This document shows positions 15,316 through 22,759 of a stretch of DNA of 28,884 nt, in pieces. Below the pieces are notes generated by a model that did no database searches, had not been told where the DNA came from, and saw only the letters and a program-made list of their open reading frames with translations. Positions within the stretch are counted from its first letter, which is position 1. Each line of letters begins with the position of its first letter. This stretch comes from Bacillota bacterium. GTDB taxonomy: Bacteria > Bacillota_I > Bacilli_A > RF39 > UBA660. The translations under genes were made by a program, and so were the position numbers. Location of the stretch: positions 1-28,884 of the forward strand of contig JAEWBI010000062.1 of the NCBI GenBank assembly GCA_023391185.1, written 5' to 3'.

Positions 15316-15981
15316 ATGAAATATTATAAATTTACCTATAAAAAATATTGGGTATATATTGTTACAATATTAACATTCATAATATTTTTATCATTACCAG
15401 AAAACATAATACTTGCCATCCCAAATATTTATATAGAACTAGTAGTTATGCTTTTAATATTTATAATTCATGAACTTCTGCATGGACTAGGTTTTAAAGT
15501 ATGTGGAAAAGCTAGCACTAATAATATAGTATATGGTGCAAAATTAGAAAGTGGAGTTTTTTACTGTGCGTGTAAAGAAGAAATAAGCAAATATGGAATT
15601 ATTGGTTCTTTACTAGCACCTATCCTATTCTTAACAATCATGCCAGTTATTATAGGATTCATTTTTAATTTGGATGTTTTTATTCTAATAGCGATAATAA
15701 ATCTTTTTGGTGCTTCACTTGATATTTTAGCTACAATAGATATTTTAAGATTACCTAAAAATATTAAATATAAAGATTTAGATGATACATTAGGTTTTAT
15801 AATAATTTCGGATGATGATTTATCAAAGTTAAAATATTATGGCCTAAAAATTATCAATCATGGTAATTATGATGTAGATAAAATAAAAGCAGTTAATTAT
15901 GATAAATTAACAATATCCAAACCATCAATAGTTATTTTTATAGTAATAATCATTTTATTAATAATAGGTTTTGTGTTATAA
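15316..15981 (+). CDS. DUF3267-type membrane zinc metalloprotease
   Basis: The 221-residue membrane protein has hydrophobic segments at about 12-26, 37-57, 95-117, 120-140 and 197-221. His52, Glu53 and His56 form HELLH at the end of the second segment, followed by GLGFKVCG. This is the arrangement of DUF3267 putative zincin peptidases, where the motif coordinates Zn2+ and activates water. A third ligand is not obvious. The gene begins six bases after the patatin stop with a weak ribosome-binding site, which suggests translational coupling. The trpS promoter overlaps its last codons. The substrate is unknown. Confidence 0.75.
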   Translation: MKYYKFTYKKYWVYIVTILTFIIFLSLPENIILAIPNIYIELVVMLLIFIIHELLHGLGFKVCGKASTNNIVYGAKLESGVFYCACKEEISKYGIIGSLLAPILFLTIMPVIIGFIFNLDVFILIAIINLFGASLDILATIDILRLPKNIKYKDLDDTLGFIIISDDDLSKLKYYGLKIINHGNYDVDKIKAVNYDKLTISKPSIVIFIVIIILLIIGFVL

Positions 15982-15982
15982 T
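15977..15982 (+). promoter_or_regulatory. Promoter of the trpS leader (extended -10)
   Basis: TGTTATAAT, an extended -10 with TATAAT at 15977-15982, lies across the stop codon of the preceding gene. It is followed at short distance by AGGTGA, the same arrangement as upstream of the patatin gene. Confidence 0.5.
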
Positions 15983-15999
15983 TACTAACAGGTGATATT

Positions 16000-16023
16000 A
16001 TGAAACGATGGCGTAATTCCTAA
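16000..16023 (+). CDS. Trp-containing leader peptide MKRWRNS (candidate)
   Basis: A seven-codon ORF (ATG, then Lys, Arg, Trp, Arg, Asn, Ser, TAA) lies between the extended -10 at 15977-15982 and trpS. AGGTGA stands four bases before its ATG, the same promoter and ribosome-site spacing used by full genes in this window. Trp is its fourth codon (16009-16011). Its Ser codon and stop (TCCTAA, 16018-16023) are complementary to TTAGGA (16036-16041), which contains most of the trpS Shine-Dalgarno. This fits a leader peptide that controls trpS by ribosome stalling. Translation is not proven, and there is only one Trp codon. Confidence 0.5.
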   Translation: MKRWRNS

Positions 16024-16043
16024 GAAATATAAAGTTTAGGAGG
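16017..16043 (+). promoter_or_regulatory. Hairpin sequestering the trpS ribosome-binding site
   Basis: TCCTAA (16018-16023) pairs with TTAGGA (16036-16041). G-U pairs can extend it at both ends (17-42, 24-35), leaving a loop of about ten bases. The AGGAGG at 16038-16043 would be mostly paired. The stem has modest predicted strength. The left arm holds the end of the leader ORF, so a translating or stalled ribosome would open it. Confidence 0.45.
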
Positions 16044-16049
16044 AAATAA

Positions 16050-17066
16050 ATGGAAAAGAAAATTTTAATAACAGGTGATAGACCAACAGGTAAATTACAT
16101 TTAGGTCACTATTTTGGTTCTATTCAAAATAGAGTAAAAATGCAATATGATTACGATACTTATATTTTAATAGCTGATGTACAAGCATTAACAGATAATT
16201 TTACTAATCCTGATAAAGTAAGAAAAAGTGTTAAAGAATTAACACTGGATTATTTAGCTTCAGGAATTGATCCAAAACATTCACATATTTATATTCAGTC
16301 AATGATACCAGAGATTGCAGAACTTACTGTTTATTATTCTAATTTAGTTACAGTTGCGAGACTTTATCGTAATCCGACAACTAAGTTTGAAGCTGTTCAA
16401 AAGGAACACATTTTTGGTAATAATGCAGAAGGTATAACATATGGCTTTTTAGGTTACCCAGTAAGCCAAGCAGCTGATATTACTGCTTTGGATGGTGATG
16501 TTGTTCCAGTAGGAGAAGATCAACTTCCTCATATTGAACAAACAAGAGAAATAGTTAGAAAATTTAATAATATATATGGTGAAACATTAAAAGAACCAAA
16601 TGCTGTATTATCTTCTAATCCTAAAATTAAAGGTTTAGACGGTAATGAAAAAATGGGCAAAAGCTTAGGTAATGCAATTTACTTATCTGATGATGAGGAA
16701 ACAGTTACTAAAAAAGTCATGAGTGCTGTAACTGATCCTAACAAGATAAGAAAAGATGACCCAGCTAATCCAGAAGTATGTATGGTTTATTATTATCATA
16801 AATTACTAAATAGTAAGAACTTAGATGCAATAAATTCTGAATGTAGAAAAGGTACAAGAGGTTGTGTTGGATGTAAGAAAGAATTAATTAATGAATTAAT
16901 GGAATTCTTAGGGCCTATTCAAGAGAAAAGAAGGTACTATGAGGAACATCCAGAACTAGTAGAACAAATATTACTAGAAGGTACAAAAGCAGCCAGAAAT
17001 CAGGCTAAAAACGTCATGGCACGTGTTAAAAAAAGTATGGATTTAGATTATTTTGAAAAGCAGTAG
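16050..17066 (+). CDS. trpS: Tryptophanyl-tRNA synthetase
   Basis: A class I aminoacyl-tRNA synthetase of 338 residues, the usual length, which charges tRNA-Trp. The ATP-binding HIGH motif is HLGH in PTGKLHLGHYFGS (about residues 12-24). The KMSKS loop is KMGKS in GNEKMGKSLGNAI. VPVGEDQLPHIEQTREI is the typical tryptophan/ATP pocket block. The C-terminal part has CRKGTRGCVGCKKEL, a four-Cys-like cluster seen in some Firmicute TrpS. The start has AGGAGG six bases upstream. No T-box is visible; instead a short Trp-containing leader ORF and a Shine-Dalgarno-masking hairpin lie upstream. A strong terminator follows. Confidence 0.95.
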   Translation: MEKKILITGDRPTGKLHLGHYFGSIQNRVKMQYDYDTYILIADVQALTDNFTNPDKVRKSVKELTLDYLASGIDPKHSHIYIQSMIPEIAELTVYYSNLVTVARLYRNPTTKFEAVQKEHIFGNNAEGITYGFLGYPVSQAADITALDGDVVPVGEDQLPHIEQTREIVRKFNNIYGETLKEPNAVLSSNPKIKGLDGNEKMGKSLGNAIYLSDDEETVTKKVMSAVTDPNKIRKDDPANPEVCMVYYYHKLLNSKNLDAINSECRKGTRGCVGCKKELINELMEFLGPIQEKRRYYEEHPELVEQILLEGTKAARNQAKNVMARVKKSMDLDYFEKQ

Positions 17067-17083
17067 AAAATACTGCTTTTTTT
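17056..17083 (+). terminator. Intrinsic terminator after trpS
   Basis: AAAAGCAGTA/TACTGCTTTT stem with a GAAAA loop and a run of T. It overlaps the stop codon. Confidence 0.85.
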
Positions 17084-17116
17084 AGGTTTTAATAGACAAA
17101 TGTTGTATATATAAGT

Positions 17117-18607
17117 ATGGATAAATATTTAGATACAATATTTGATAATATAGACTCAAATATCAAATTAGATAATAATCAAAAAGAAGTTGTTTTAGAT
17201 GAAAGTGAGCATATTATCGTAGTAGCTGGGGCAGGTTCTGGTAAAACAACAACAATTACCGCTAAAATAAAATACTTAGTAGATATAAAAAAAATACCAC
17301 CCAAAGACATACTAGTTATTTCTTTCACAAACAAAGCAATAAGTGAGTTAAAAGAAAGGATTAATAATGATTTTAAAATAGATTGTACCATATGTACTTT
17401 CCATAAATTCGCATACGATATTCTTAGAAAATATGATAAAAAATATAAAATAATATCTGATCCTAAAGATATAATAAAAAAAATAGTAGTAATGGATGAA
17501 GATACTAATAAAGTTTTAAAAGAATTATTAAAAAATAGAAAATACAAACTAAAGAGTAGTAAATATAGTTCAGATATGAACTATTTTATAGAATTCACCT
17601 TAGAAAACATAAACTTATATAAGATGACTGATAATAATAAACAAATAACTAATAAAAGAATACTAACTTATTTTAATTATTTAGAGAAAATAGTATCAAA
17701 ATACTCTAATTATTTAAAAAGCGAATACTTATTAGATTTTGAAGATATTATTATTGAAGCTACCAAAATAGTTCAAAATATACCTATTAAATACAAATAT
17801 ATAATTATTGATGAATATCAAGATATATCTTATAACAGATTTAAATTAATTAAAAAAATAGTGAGTTTATATAAAGTAAAAACAATAGTAGTGGGTGATG
17901 ACTGGCAAGCTATATTTTCTTTTGCAGGATCTAATGTTGACCTATTTTTAAATTACAAACAAGTAATGAACGCCAAAATGTATAAAATAGTTAATACATA
18001 TCGTAATAGTCAAGAATTAATTGATATAGCTGGTAACTTCATTATGAATAATAAAAAACAATTACAAAAAAAACTAATTTCGAATAATAAACTTAGTTTT
18101 CCTGTAGAAATATATAAATATAAAAACAATATAAATGAAGTATTAATAATGATATTAAATAAGATAGTAAAAGAAAATGGTATTAATAAAAATATCCTTA
18201 TTTTAGGAAGATATAATATGGATATAAAATTAATTATTGGAAACAGTATCAAGGTCAAAAACGAAAAAGTTATATATAAAAAATATCCTAATTTAAAAAT
18301 TACTTTCATGACAGTTCATGCATCTAAAGGTCTTGGATATGATAATGTCATATTAATAAATATGCTTAATGATACTTATGGCTTCCCAAGTAAGATAGAA
18401 AAAGATGAAATTAGAGATATACTAATAAATAAGTCTGACAGTATTTTAGAAGAACGAAGATTATTTTATGTAGCATTAACAAGAACAAAAAATAAAGTGT
18501 ACATATTAACCAAAAATAAAAAAGAATCAACATTTGTTAGGGAAATTGCTAATAATACCAATGTATATTATGAAAGAAAGAATACTAAAAAAAATACAAA
18601 ATCATAA
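17117..18607 (+). CDS. UvrD/Rep-family superfamily 1 DNA helicase (short form)
   Basis: A 496-residue 3'-5' SF1A helicase. Motif Q/I region: LDNNQKEVV and Walker A AGAGSGKTTTI (about residues 37-47). Motif Ia: ISFTNKAISELKER. Motif II: IIIDEYQDIS. Motif III: VVGDDWQAIFSFAGS. Motif IV: VNTYRNSQELID. Motif V: TVHASKGLGYDNVIL. Motif VI: ERRLFYVALTRTKNKVYI. At under 500 residues it lacks the large 1B/2B insertions of PcrA/UvrD and is closer to HelD-like or helicase IV-like small forms. It has no visible Shine-Dalgarno before the ATG (TATATATAAGTATGG), so it may be leaderless or poorly translated. It is probably in an operon with the next gene, 19 bases downstream. Confidence 0.88.
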   Translation: MDKYLDTIFDNIDSNIKLDNNQKEVVLDESEHIIVVAGAGSGKTTTITAKIKYLVDIKKIPPKDILVISFTNKAISELKERINNDFKIDCTICTFHKFAYDILRKYDKKYKIISDPKDIIKKIVVMDEDTNKVLKELLKNRKYKLKSSKYSSDMNYFIEFTLENINLYKMTDNNKQITNKRILTYFNYLEKIVSKYSNYLKSEYLLDFEDIIIEATKIVQNIPIKYKYIIIDEYQDISYNRFKLIKKIVSLYKVKTIVVGDDWQAIFSFAGSNVDLFLNYKQVMNAKMYKIVNTYRNSQELIDIAGNFIMNNKKQLQKKLISNNKLSFPVEIYKYKNNINEVLIMILNKIVKENGINKNILILGRYNMDIKLIIGNSIKVKNEKVIYKKYPNLKITFMTVHASKGLGYDNVILINMLNDTYGFPSKIEKDEIRDILINKSDSILEERRLFYVALTRTKNKVYILTKNKKESTFVREIANNTNVYYERKNTKKNTKS

Positions 18608-18626
18608 AATATACTGAGGTGGATAT

Positions 18627-19526
18627 ATGAAAAACGCTATAAATTATTATTATAATTTAATGCCTCGCGATATTCGCCAAAGCAAAAACAAATATTATTT
18701 TGAATATGATAATTATAATTATGTTTTTGAAGAATGTTTTCGTACTACTGAAGAATTATATGAATTATATAATTTAGAATACTATTTATATAACCAACAA
18801 GTATATCTACATCAATTTGTCCTTAACAAAAGTAATGAAATAATAACAGAAGTAAATAATAAAAAATATGTATTATTAAGAAAAATAGTTACTAATGAAA
18901 ATAAAATAACTATTGAAGACTTAAAAAGATTTAATAGTATAAAAATATTAGCCAATTATAAAAATATAACCAAAAATAATTGGCGTAATTTATGGTCCAT
19001 GAAAGTTGACTATATTGAATATCAAATTGATTCTAATAAAAATCGTTTTAAAATAGTTAGTAATAATATTGATTATTTCATAGGAATAATAGAAACAGGA
19101 ATTGCTTTATTATTAAATAATTATACTGTTGATTTATATTTATCTCATAGAAGAGTAAAAGTTGATACTAAAGTTACTGATCTTTATAATCCATTAAATA
19201 TAATAGTTGATACAAGAATGAGAGATCTAAGTGAATATTATAAAAACTATGCTTTTAAGTATGATGTAAATGAAAATGATATATTAAATTTACTAAGTGA
19301 CATGAATTATTCAAACGATGAAAAAGTACTCTTTTTTATTAGGTTTCTTCTTCCATCTGATTTTTTAGATATATATGATGAAATTTTATTAAATGGAGCA
19401 ACAGAAGACACATTAAGTTATGTCCTAAATAATACAACAGAATATGAATATTTAATTAGATTAATTTATTTAACTTTATATAGAAATAGAATTTTACCTG
19501 ACATAGAATGGCTAAAAAAAATGTAA
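18627..19526 (+). CDS. Hypothetical protein, possible CotS/YutH-like pseudokinase
   Basis: A 299-residue soluble protein with a very high Tyr and Asn content, and GAGGTGG before the start. No family is certain. The layout hints at the aminoglycoside-phosphotransferase-like CotS/YutH fold. There is an N-terminal lobe with YVLLRKI, a helix-rich middle with WRNLWSMKVDYIEYQI, and a late block LSHRRVKVDT followed by PLNIIVDTRMRDLSEYY. That last block sits where such kinases have HGDLHxxN and an Asp-containing metal site. The catalytic HGD is absent (LSHRR), so it would be inactive as a kinase. It is coupled to the helicase gene. This assignment is weak. Confidence 0.6.
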   Translation: MKNAINYYYNLMPRDIRQSKNKYYFEYDNYNYVFEECFRTTEELYELYNLEYYLYNQQVYLHQFVLNKSNEIITEVNNKKYVLLRKIVTNENKITIEDLKRFNSIKILANYKNITKNNWRNLWSMKVDYIEYQIDSNKNRFKIVSNNIDYFIGIIETGIALLLNNYTVDLYLSHRRVKVDTKVTDLYNPLNIIVDTRMRDLSEYYKNYAFKYDVNENDILNLLSDMNYSNDEKVLFFIRFLLPSDFLDIYDEILLNGATEDTLSYVLNNTTEYEYLIRLIYLTLYRNRILPDIEWLKKM

Positions 19527-19543
19527 GATATACTATCTTACAT
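19521..19543. terminator. Bidirectional terminator
   Basis: ATGTAAGATA/TATCTTACAT perfect 10-bp stem with a three-base loop. A7 precedes it on the plus strand, which serves as a T run for the minus-strand gene. Confidence 0.7.
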
Positions 19544-19775
19544 TAATTACTTCTTTTACTGTAGGAATCTCTTCTTTAATAGCGGCTTCAATACCATCTT
19601 TTAAAGTTAAGTCAAGCATGTGACAATTTGAACATGCTCCCATCATTCTTATATATACAACATTATCTTCGTATTTAACATATTCAATGTTACCACCATC
19701 ATTAATTAAAAACGGTCTTAAACGATCAATAATCTCAATTATTTTTGCTTCTTCTTTGTTTATTTCTTTATCCAT
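19533..19775 (-). CDS. NifU-like C-terminal domain protein (Fe-S scaffold)
   Basis: An 80-residue protein made only of the NifU C-terminal domain, which holds or carries [4Fe-4S] clusters between two molecules. RPFLINDGGNIEYV is the conserved helix-turn-strand, and Cys48 and Cys51 form the CSNC cluster motif, followed by MLDLTLKDGIE. The minus-strand start region reads AGGTGATGAAAATG. The ATG at 19775 is five bases from AGGTGA, whereas the upstream GTG and ATG overlap that site, so 19775 is chosen. It converges with the pseudokinase-like gene and shares its terminator. It resembles Firmicute YutI-type proteins. Confidence 0.9.
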   Translation of the reverse strand: MDKEINKEEAKIIEIIDRLRPFLINDGGNIEYVKYEDNVVYIRMMGACSNCHMLDLTLKDGIEAAIKEEIPTVKEVINVR

Positions 19776-19843
19776 TTTCATCACCTACGCATTATTATAT
19801 ATTAAAATATATCATAAGTAAACACTTTAAAAAGGTTTTTATG

Positions 19844-19854
19844 TATGTTATAAT
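19844..19854 (+). promoter_or_regulatory. Promoter of the S1-domain gene
   Basis: TATGTTATAAT extended -10, one base different from the repeated TATGCTATAAT element, ends 21 bases before the start codon. Confidence 0.55.
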
Positions 19855-19875
19855 ACGATTAGCGAGGTGATACAA

Positions 19876-20241
19876 GTGATCCCATATAAAAAAGGACAAA
19901 CTGTGAAAGGAACTATTACTGGAATTGAAAAATACGGTGCCTTTGTATCGCTAGATGAGTATTATACAGGTCTAATTCATATTTCAGAAATATCACATGG
20001 TTATGTAAAAGATATAAATGATTTTATAAAAATAGGAGACACTATATATGTAGAAGTTCTTGATGTAGATGAAGAACAATTTCAATTAAAACTAAGTATT
20101 AAGAATATTACATATAAAAGAAATCCATATGTACCAAAAAAGAAGATTAAAGAGACCAGTTTAGGATTTAAAACGCTTGCTTATAAATTACCTATTTGGA
20201 TAGAAGAAAATTTAAAAAAACAAGAAAAAACTGTTAAATAG
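19876..20241 (+). CDS. S1 RNA-binding domain protein (YugI/GSP13-like)
   Basis: A 121-residue protein with one S1 oligonucleotide-binding domain (about residues 5-75): GQTVKGTITGIEKYGAFVSL, then TGLIHISEIS, then IKIGDTIYVEVLDVDEE and LKLSIK. The C-terminal tail is basic (YVPKKKIKET). Family members associate with ribosomes or RNA. The ribosome site GAGGTG includes an in-frame GTG at 19867. The GTG at 19876 has proper spacing and gives MIPYKKGQTVKG, so it is preferred. No Shine-Dalgarno supports any ATG. It lies just before the tRNA cluster. Confidence 0.88.
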   Translation: MIPYKKGQTVKGTITGIEKYGAFVSLDEYYTGLIHISEISHGYVKDINDFIKIGDTIYVEVLDVDEEQFQLKLSIKNITYKRNPYVPKKKIKETSLGFKTLAYKLPIWIEENLKKQEKTVK

Positions 20242-20243
20242 TG

Positions 20244-20272
20244 TTGACAAACAATTATTATAATGATATATT
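20244..20272 (+). promoter_or_regulatory. Promoter of the first tRNA operon
   Basis: A consensus TTGACA directly after the S1-gene stop is followed after a 17-base spacer by TATATT. The first tRNA begins about 23 bases later. A TATAAT also occurs nine bases after the -35, at an unsuitable spacing. Confidence 0.55.
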
Positions 20273-20294
20273 TAATTACGTCAACTGATTTTTC

Positions 20295-20371
20295 GGGCGA
20301 TTAGCTCAGTTGGTTAGAGCACCTGCCTTACAAGCAGGGGGTCGTAGGTTCGAGTCCTACATCGCCCACCA
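20295..20371 (+). tRNA. tRNA-Val(TAC)
   Basis: Cloverleaf from GGGCGAT to ATCGCCC with discriminator A and encoded CCA. Anticodon stem CTGCC/AGCAG with loop CTTACAA, anticodon TAC. First of six tRNAs in this unit. Confidence 0.95.
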
Positions 20372-20379
20372 TATATTGT

Positions 20380-20455
<76 letters not shown>

Positions 20456-20480
20456 TTATTTTATTATGACGAATACATAT

Positions 20481-20564
20481 GGAAGGATAGCGAAGTGGCT
20501 AAACGCGGCAGACTGTAAATCTGTTCCTTCGGGTTCGATGGTTCGAATCCATCTCCTTCCACCA
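20481..20564 (+). tRNA. tRNA-Tyr(GTA)
   Basis: Acceptor GGAAGGA/TCCTTCC, long variable arm, encoded CCA. Anticodon loop CTGTAAA, anticodon GTA. Confidence 0.95.
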
Positions 20565-20595
20565 CTTTATTATTTGACATATGTAGGCAATACAT

Positions 20596-20670
20596 TGCCT
20601 CGTGGCCAAGCGGTAAGGCACCACACTTTGACTGTGGCATGCGCTAGTTCGAATCTAGCCGAGGCAGCCA
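20596..20670 (+). tRNA. tRNA-Gln(TTG)
   Basis: Acceptor TGCCTCG/CGAGGCA, discriminator G, encoded CCA. Anticodon loop CTTTGAC, anticodon TTG. The U1-A72 pair is typical of tRNA-Gln. Confidence 0.95.
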
Positions 20671-20682
20671 TTTTTAATATTT

Positions 20683-20758
20683 GTCCCGTTAGCTCAGCCG
20701 GTAGAGCATTTGACTTTTAATCAAAGGGTCGTGAGTTCGAATCTCGCACGGGACACCA
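20683..20758 (+). tRNA. tRNA-Lys(TTT)
   Basis: Acceptor GTCCCGT/ACGGGAC, encoded CCA. Anticodon loop CTTTTAA, anticodon TTT. Confidence 0.95.
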
Positions 20759-20766
20759 TTTATTAT

Positions 20767-20855
20767 GCCTGAGTGGCGAAATTGGTAGACGCACAGGACT
20801 TAAAATCCTGCGGGAGTCAAATCCCGTGCCGGTTCAAGTCCGGCCTTAGGCACCA
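20767..20855 (+). tRNA. tRNA-Leu(TAA)
   Basis: Acceptor GCCTGAG with CTTAGGC, long variable arm (GCGGGAGTCAAATCCCGT), encoded CCA. Anticodon loop CTTAAAA, anticodon TAA. Last tRNA of the first unit. Confidence 0.95.
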
Positions 20856-20866
20856 ATAAGTAAATT

Positions 20867-20888
20867 AACTCCTGTTAGGAGTTTTTTT
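20867..20888 (+). terminator. Terminator of the first tRNA operon
   Basis: AACTCCT/AGGAGTT stem with a three-base loop, then a T run. Confidence 0.85.
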
Positions 20889-20958
20889 ATAAATTTTATT
20901 AATTTATAAAGCATATAATAGAATATCAAGAAAAATGTTCATTTTGTTAGGATTTTTG

Positions 20959-20988
20959 TTGACTTTTAAATTTTATTTATGCTATAAT
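20959..20988 (+). promoter_or_regulatory. Promoter of the second tRNA operon
   Basis: TTGACT (20959-20964), an 18-base spacer and TATAAT (20983-20988), within the extended element TATGCTATAAT (20978-20988). Confidence 0.75.
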
Positions 20989-21035
20989 CTACTTGTCTCT
21001 TGAAAAGAAGAGCACACATCAACGAGTTAAAAAGT

Positions 21036-21126
21036 GGAGAAATACCCAAGTCTGGTTGAAGGGACCGGTCTTGAAAACCGGGAGGTCGGAGACGGCGCGG
21101 GGGTTCGAATCCCTCTTTCTCCGCCA
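21036..21126 (+). tRNA. tRNA-Ser(TGA)
   Basis: Acceptor GGAGAAA/TTTCTCC, discriminator G, encoded CCA, long variable arm. Anticodon loop CTTGAAA, anticodon TGA. Confidence 0.95.
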
Positions 21127-21156
21127 TTAATGTTTTAACAAATAATAAATTTATAT

Positions 21157-21233
<77 letters not shown>

Positions 21234-21236
21234 AAT

Positions 21237-21312
21237 GGTTCCGTAGTGTAGTGGTTATCACGTCTGCCTGTCACGCAGAAGATCGCCGGTTCGAACCCGG
21301 TCGGAACCGCCA
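21237..21312 (+). tRNA. tRNA-Asp(GTC)
   Basis: Acceptor GGTTCCG/CGGAACC, discriminator G, encoded CCA. Anticodon loop CTGTCAC, anticodon GTC. Confidence 0.95.
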
Positions 21313-21322
21313 TTTATTATTT

Positions 21323-21398
21323 GGCTCTGTAGCTCAGTCGGTAGAGCAAGGGACTGAAAATCCCTGTGTCGGTGGTTCGATTCCACTCGGAGCCACCA
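21323..21398 (+). tRNA. tRNA-Phe(GAA)
   Basis: Acceptor GGCTCTG/CGGAGCC, encoded CCA. Anticodon loop CTGAAAA, anticodon GAA. Confidence 0.95.
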
Positions 21399-21432
21399 TT
21401 TTTTATTTAATATAGAAAATAAAAATTTATCT

Positions 21433-21509
21433 GCGCTCGTAGCTCAATTGGATAGAGCATCTGACTACGGATCAGAAGGTTTCGGGTTCGACTCTTGACG
21501 AGCGCACCA
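21433..21509 (+). tRNA. tRNA-Arg(ACG)
   Basis: Acceptor GCGCTCG/CGAGCGC, encoded CCA. Anticodon loop CTACGGA, anticodon ACG, whose A34 would need TadA editing to read CGN codons. Confidence 0.95.
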
Positions 21510-21522
21510 TTTAATTATTAAC

Positions 21523-21599
21523 CGGGAAATGGCTCAACTTGGTAGAGCACTTGGTTTGGGACCAAGGGGTTGCAGGTTCAAATCCTGTTTTCCCGACCA
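21523..21599 (+). tRNA. tRNA-Pro(TGG), integration target
   Basis: Starts CGGGAAA, ends TTTCCCG with discriminator A and encoded CCA. Anticodon loop TTTGGGA, anticodon TGG. Its last 17 bases belong to the 59-bp att repeat, so the mobile element is inserted at its 3' end. The gene stays complete because the repeat restores the end. Confidence 0.95.
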
Positions 21600-21641
21600 T
21601 TCGATATATCAACTCTTGTAATACAAGGGTTTTTTTGTGCT
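21583..21641. repeat. attL: 59-bp direct repeat, tRNA-side copy
   Basis: Contains the last 17 bases of tRNA-Pro, ATTCGATATATC, the terminator hairpin and T run, and ends GTGCT. It is identical to 28274-28332; identity stops at once on both sides (A/G before, T/A after). Confidence 0.95.
21610..21637 (+). terminator. Terminator of the second tRNA operon
   Basis: CTCTTGT/ACAAGGG stem (with G-U pairing), AAT loop and seven T. It lies within the attL repeat, so it existed at the target site before integration. Confidence 0.8.
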
Positions 21642-21652
21642 TTCTTTTTTTC

Positions 21653-21673
21653 ATTCTCTTAAAATTCTCTTAT
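21653..21673. repeat. Tandem 9-mer pair, left end (candidate integrase arm sites)
   Basis: ATTCTCTTA occurs twice with an 11-bp period, followed by T. It sits 12 bp inside attL and overlaps the integrase stop codon. The same pair occurs near the right end at 28162-28182. Paired short direct repeats inside both ends are typical arm-type binding sites of tyrosine recombinases. Confidence 0.65.
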
Positions 21674-22758
21674 TCTATTTCTTTTCTAATATTATTTAAT
21701 AAATTTACTGCTTTATTTTCATCTTCTGGGACAAGATGAGAATAAGTATTTAAAGTCATTGTTAAATCGGCATGACCTAGTCTTTTACTAATAACAGTGA
21801 TAGGCACTCCTTTAGATAAAAGTAGGGTAGCATGACTATGTCTTAAATCATGAATCTTAATTCTTTTAACTTTTGCTATCTTGCAATATTCATCTTTTCT
21901 TCTTCCAATAGTACTAGGTGTTAATGGGTTAAGTCCACCAAAGACAAACCACTCTTCTTCATAACCTACAAAAGTTTTATAATATTCTTTTAATTCATCT
22001 AATAACTGCATAGTTATATCATCAAGTTTTATAAGTCTATTAGAATTTCTAGTCTTTGGAGTATTAAAGATATATTCGCCATTATTTTTAGTTTTAGATA
22101 TAGTTTTACGGACATTAATGGTACTATTAGAAATATCATTCCAATTAAGAGCTAAACACTCTCCAAGCCTCATTCCGGTATAATATAAAGTGCTATATAA
22201 AGTCATATATTCTTTATTATCGACAAATTTTACAAATTGATTAAATTCTTCAAAAGTCCAAAAATCTACTTTCTTTATATATTCTTTTTTTGGAAAGTTT
22301 CCAAGTTTACTAGCAATATTCTTTTCTAGTCCATAAAAGTCCATAGCATAGTTAAGTATTGCTACCATACAACCATGTAAATTAGAATTATACTTATAAG
22401 ATAGATTCTTATCTAATATCTTTTCTTTCCAATTCATATAGACTTTTTGGTCAATCTTACTAATTTTATAATCTTTAAAATAAGGCAAGATATGATTCTT
22501 ATATCTATTCTCTAAAGACATATAAGATTGATATTTTAACTTTTGCTTTTTGTTCATCATAAACTCTTTATATAAATCTTTAAAAGTTAAATTGTTATAA
22601 TCATTTTGAATAGTTGCTAGAAATTCTTGTTCAGATTCTTTAGCTTCCATTTTAGTTCTAAAACCACTACGCATTTTTTGTTTTCTATTCCCATATTCAT
22701 CTTCTATATAAAGCCTAAAAAACCAAGTGTTTCTTTTAGAATCTTTATAAACGGGCAT
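21670..22758 (-). CDS. int: Tyrosine recombinase/integrase
   Basis: A 362-residue integrase of the Tn916/phage type. It has an N-terminal arm-binding domain (about 1-55, MPVYKDSKRNTWFFRLYIED), a core-binding SAM-like domain (about 58-160) and a catalytic domain with Arg in TGMRLGE, H303-xx-R306 in HDLRH, His329 in LGHAD and the nucleophile Tyr339 in LNTYSH. The start at 22758 follows GGAGG by seven bases. An upstream in-frame ATG at 22791 lies before that site and within the previous gene. It faces the tRNA-Pro attL junction, and its ribosome site lies in the last codons of the excisionase-like gene, so the two are expressed together. Confidence 0.95.
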   Translation of the reverse strand: MPVYKDSKRNTWFFRLYIEDEYGNRKQKMRSGFRTKMEAKESEQEFLATIQNDYNNLTFKDLYKEFMMNKKQKLKYQSYMSLENRYKNHILPYFKDYKISKIDQKVYMNWKEKILDKNLSYKYNSNLHGCMVAILNYAMDFYGLEKNIASKLGNFPKKEYIKKVDFWTFEEFNQFVKFVDNKEYMTLYSTLYYTGMRLGECLALNWNDISNSTINVRKTISKTKNNGEYIFNTPKTRNSNRLIKLDDITMQLLDELKEYYKTFVGYEEEWFVFGGLNPLTPSTIGRRKDEYCKIAKVKRIKIHDLRHSHATLLLSKGVPITVISKRLGHADLTMTLNTYSHLVPEDENKAVNLLNNIRKEIE

Positions 22759-22759
22759 T

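Noticed and set aside
15982..16049. T-box riboswitch upstream of trpS
   Set aside because: The gap is under 70 bases and lacks the T-box sequence, specifier stem and terminator/antiterminator.
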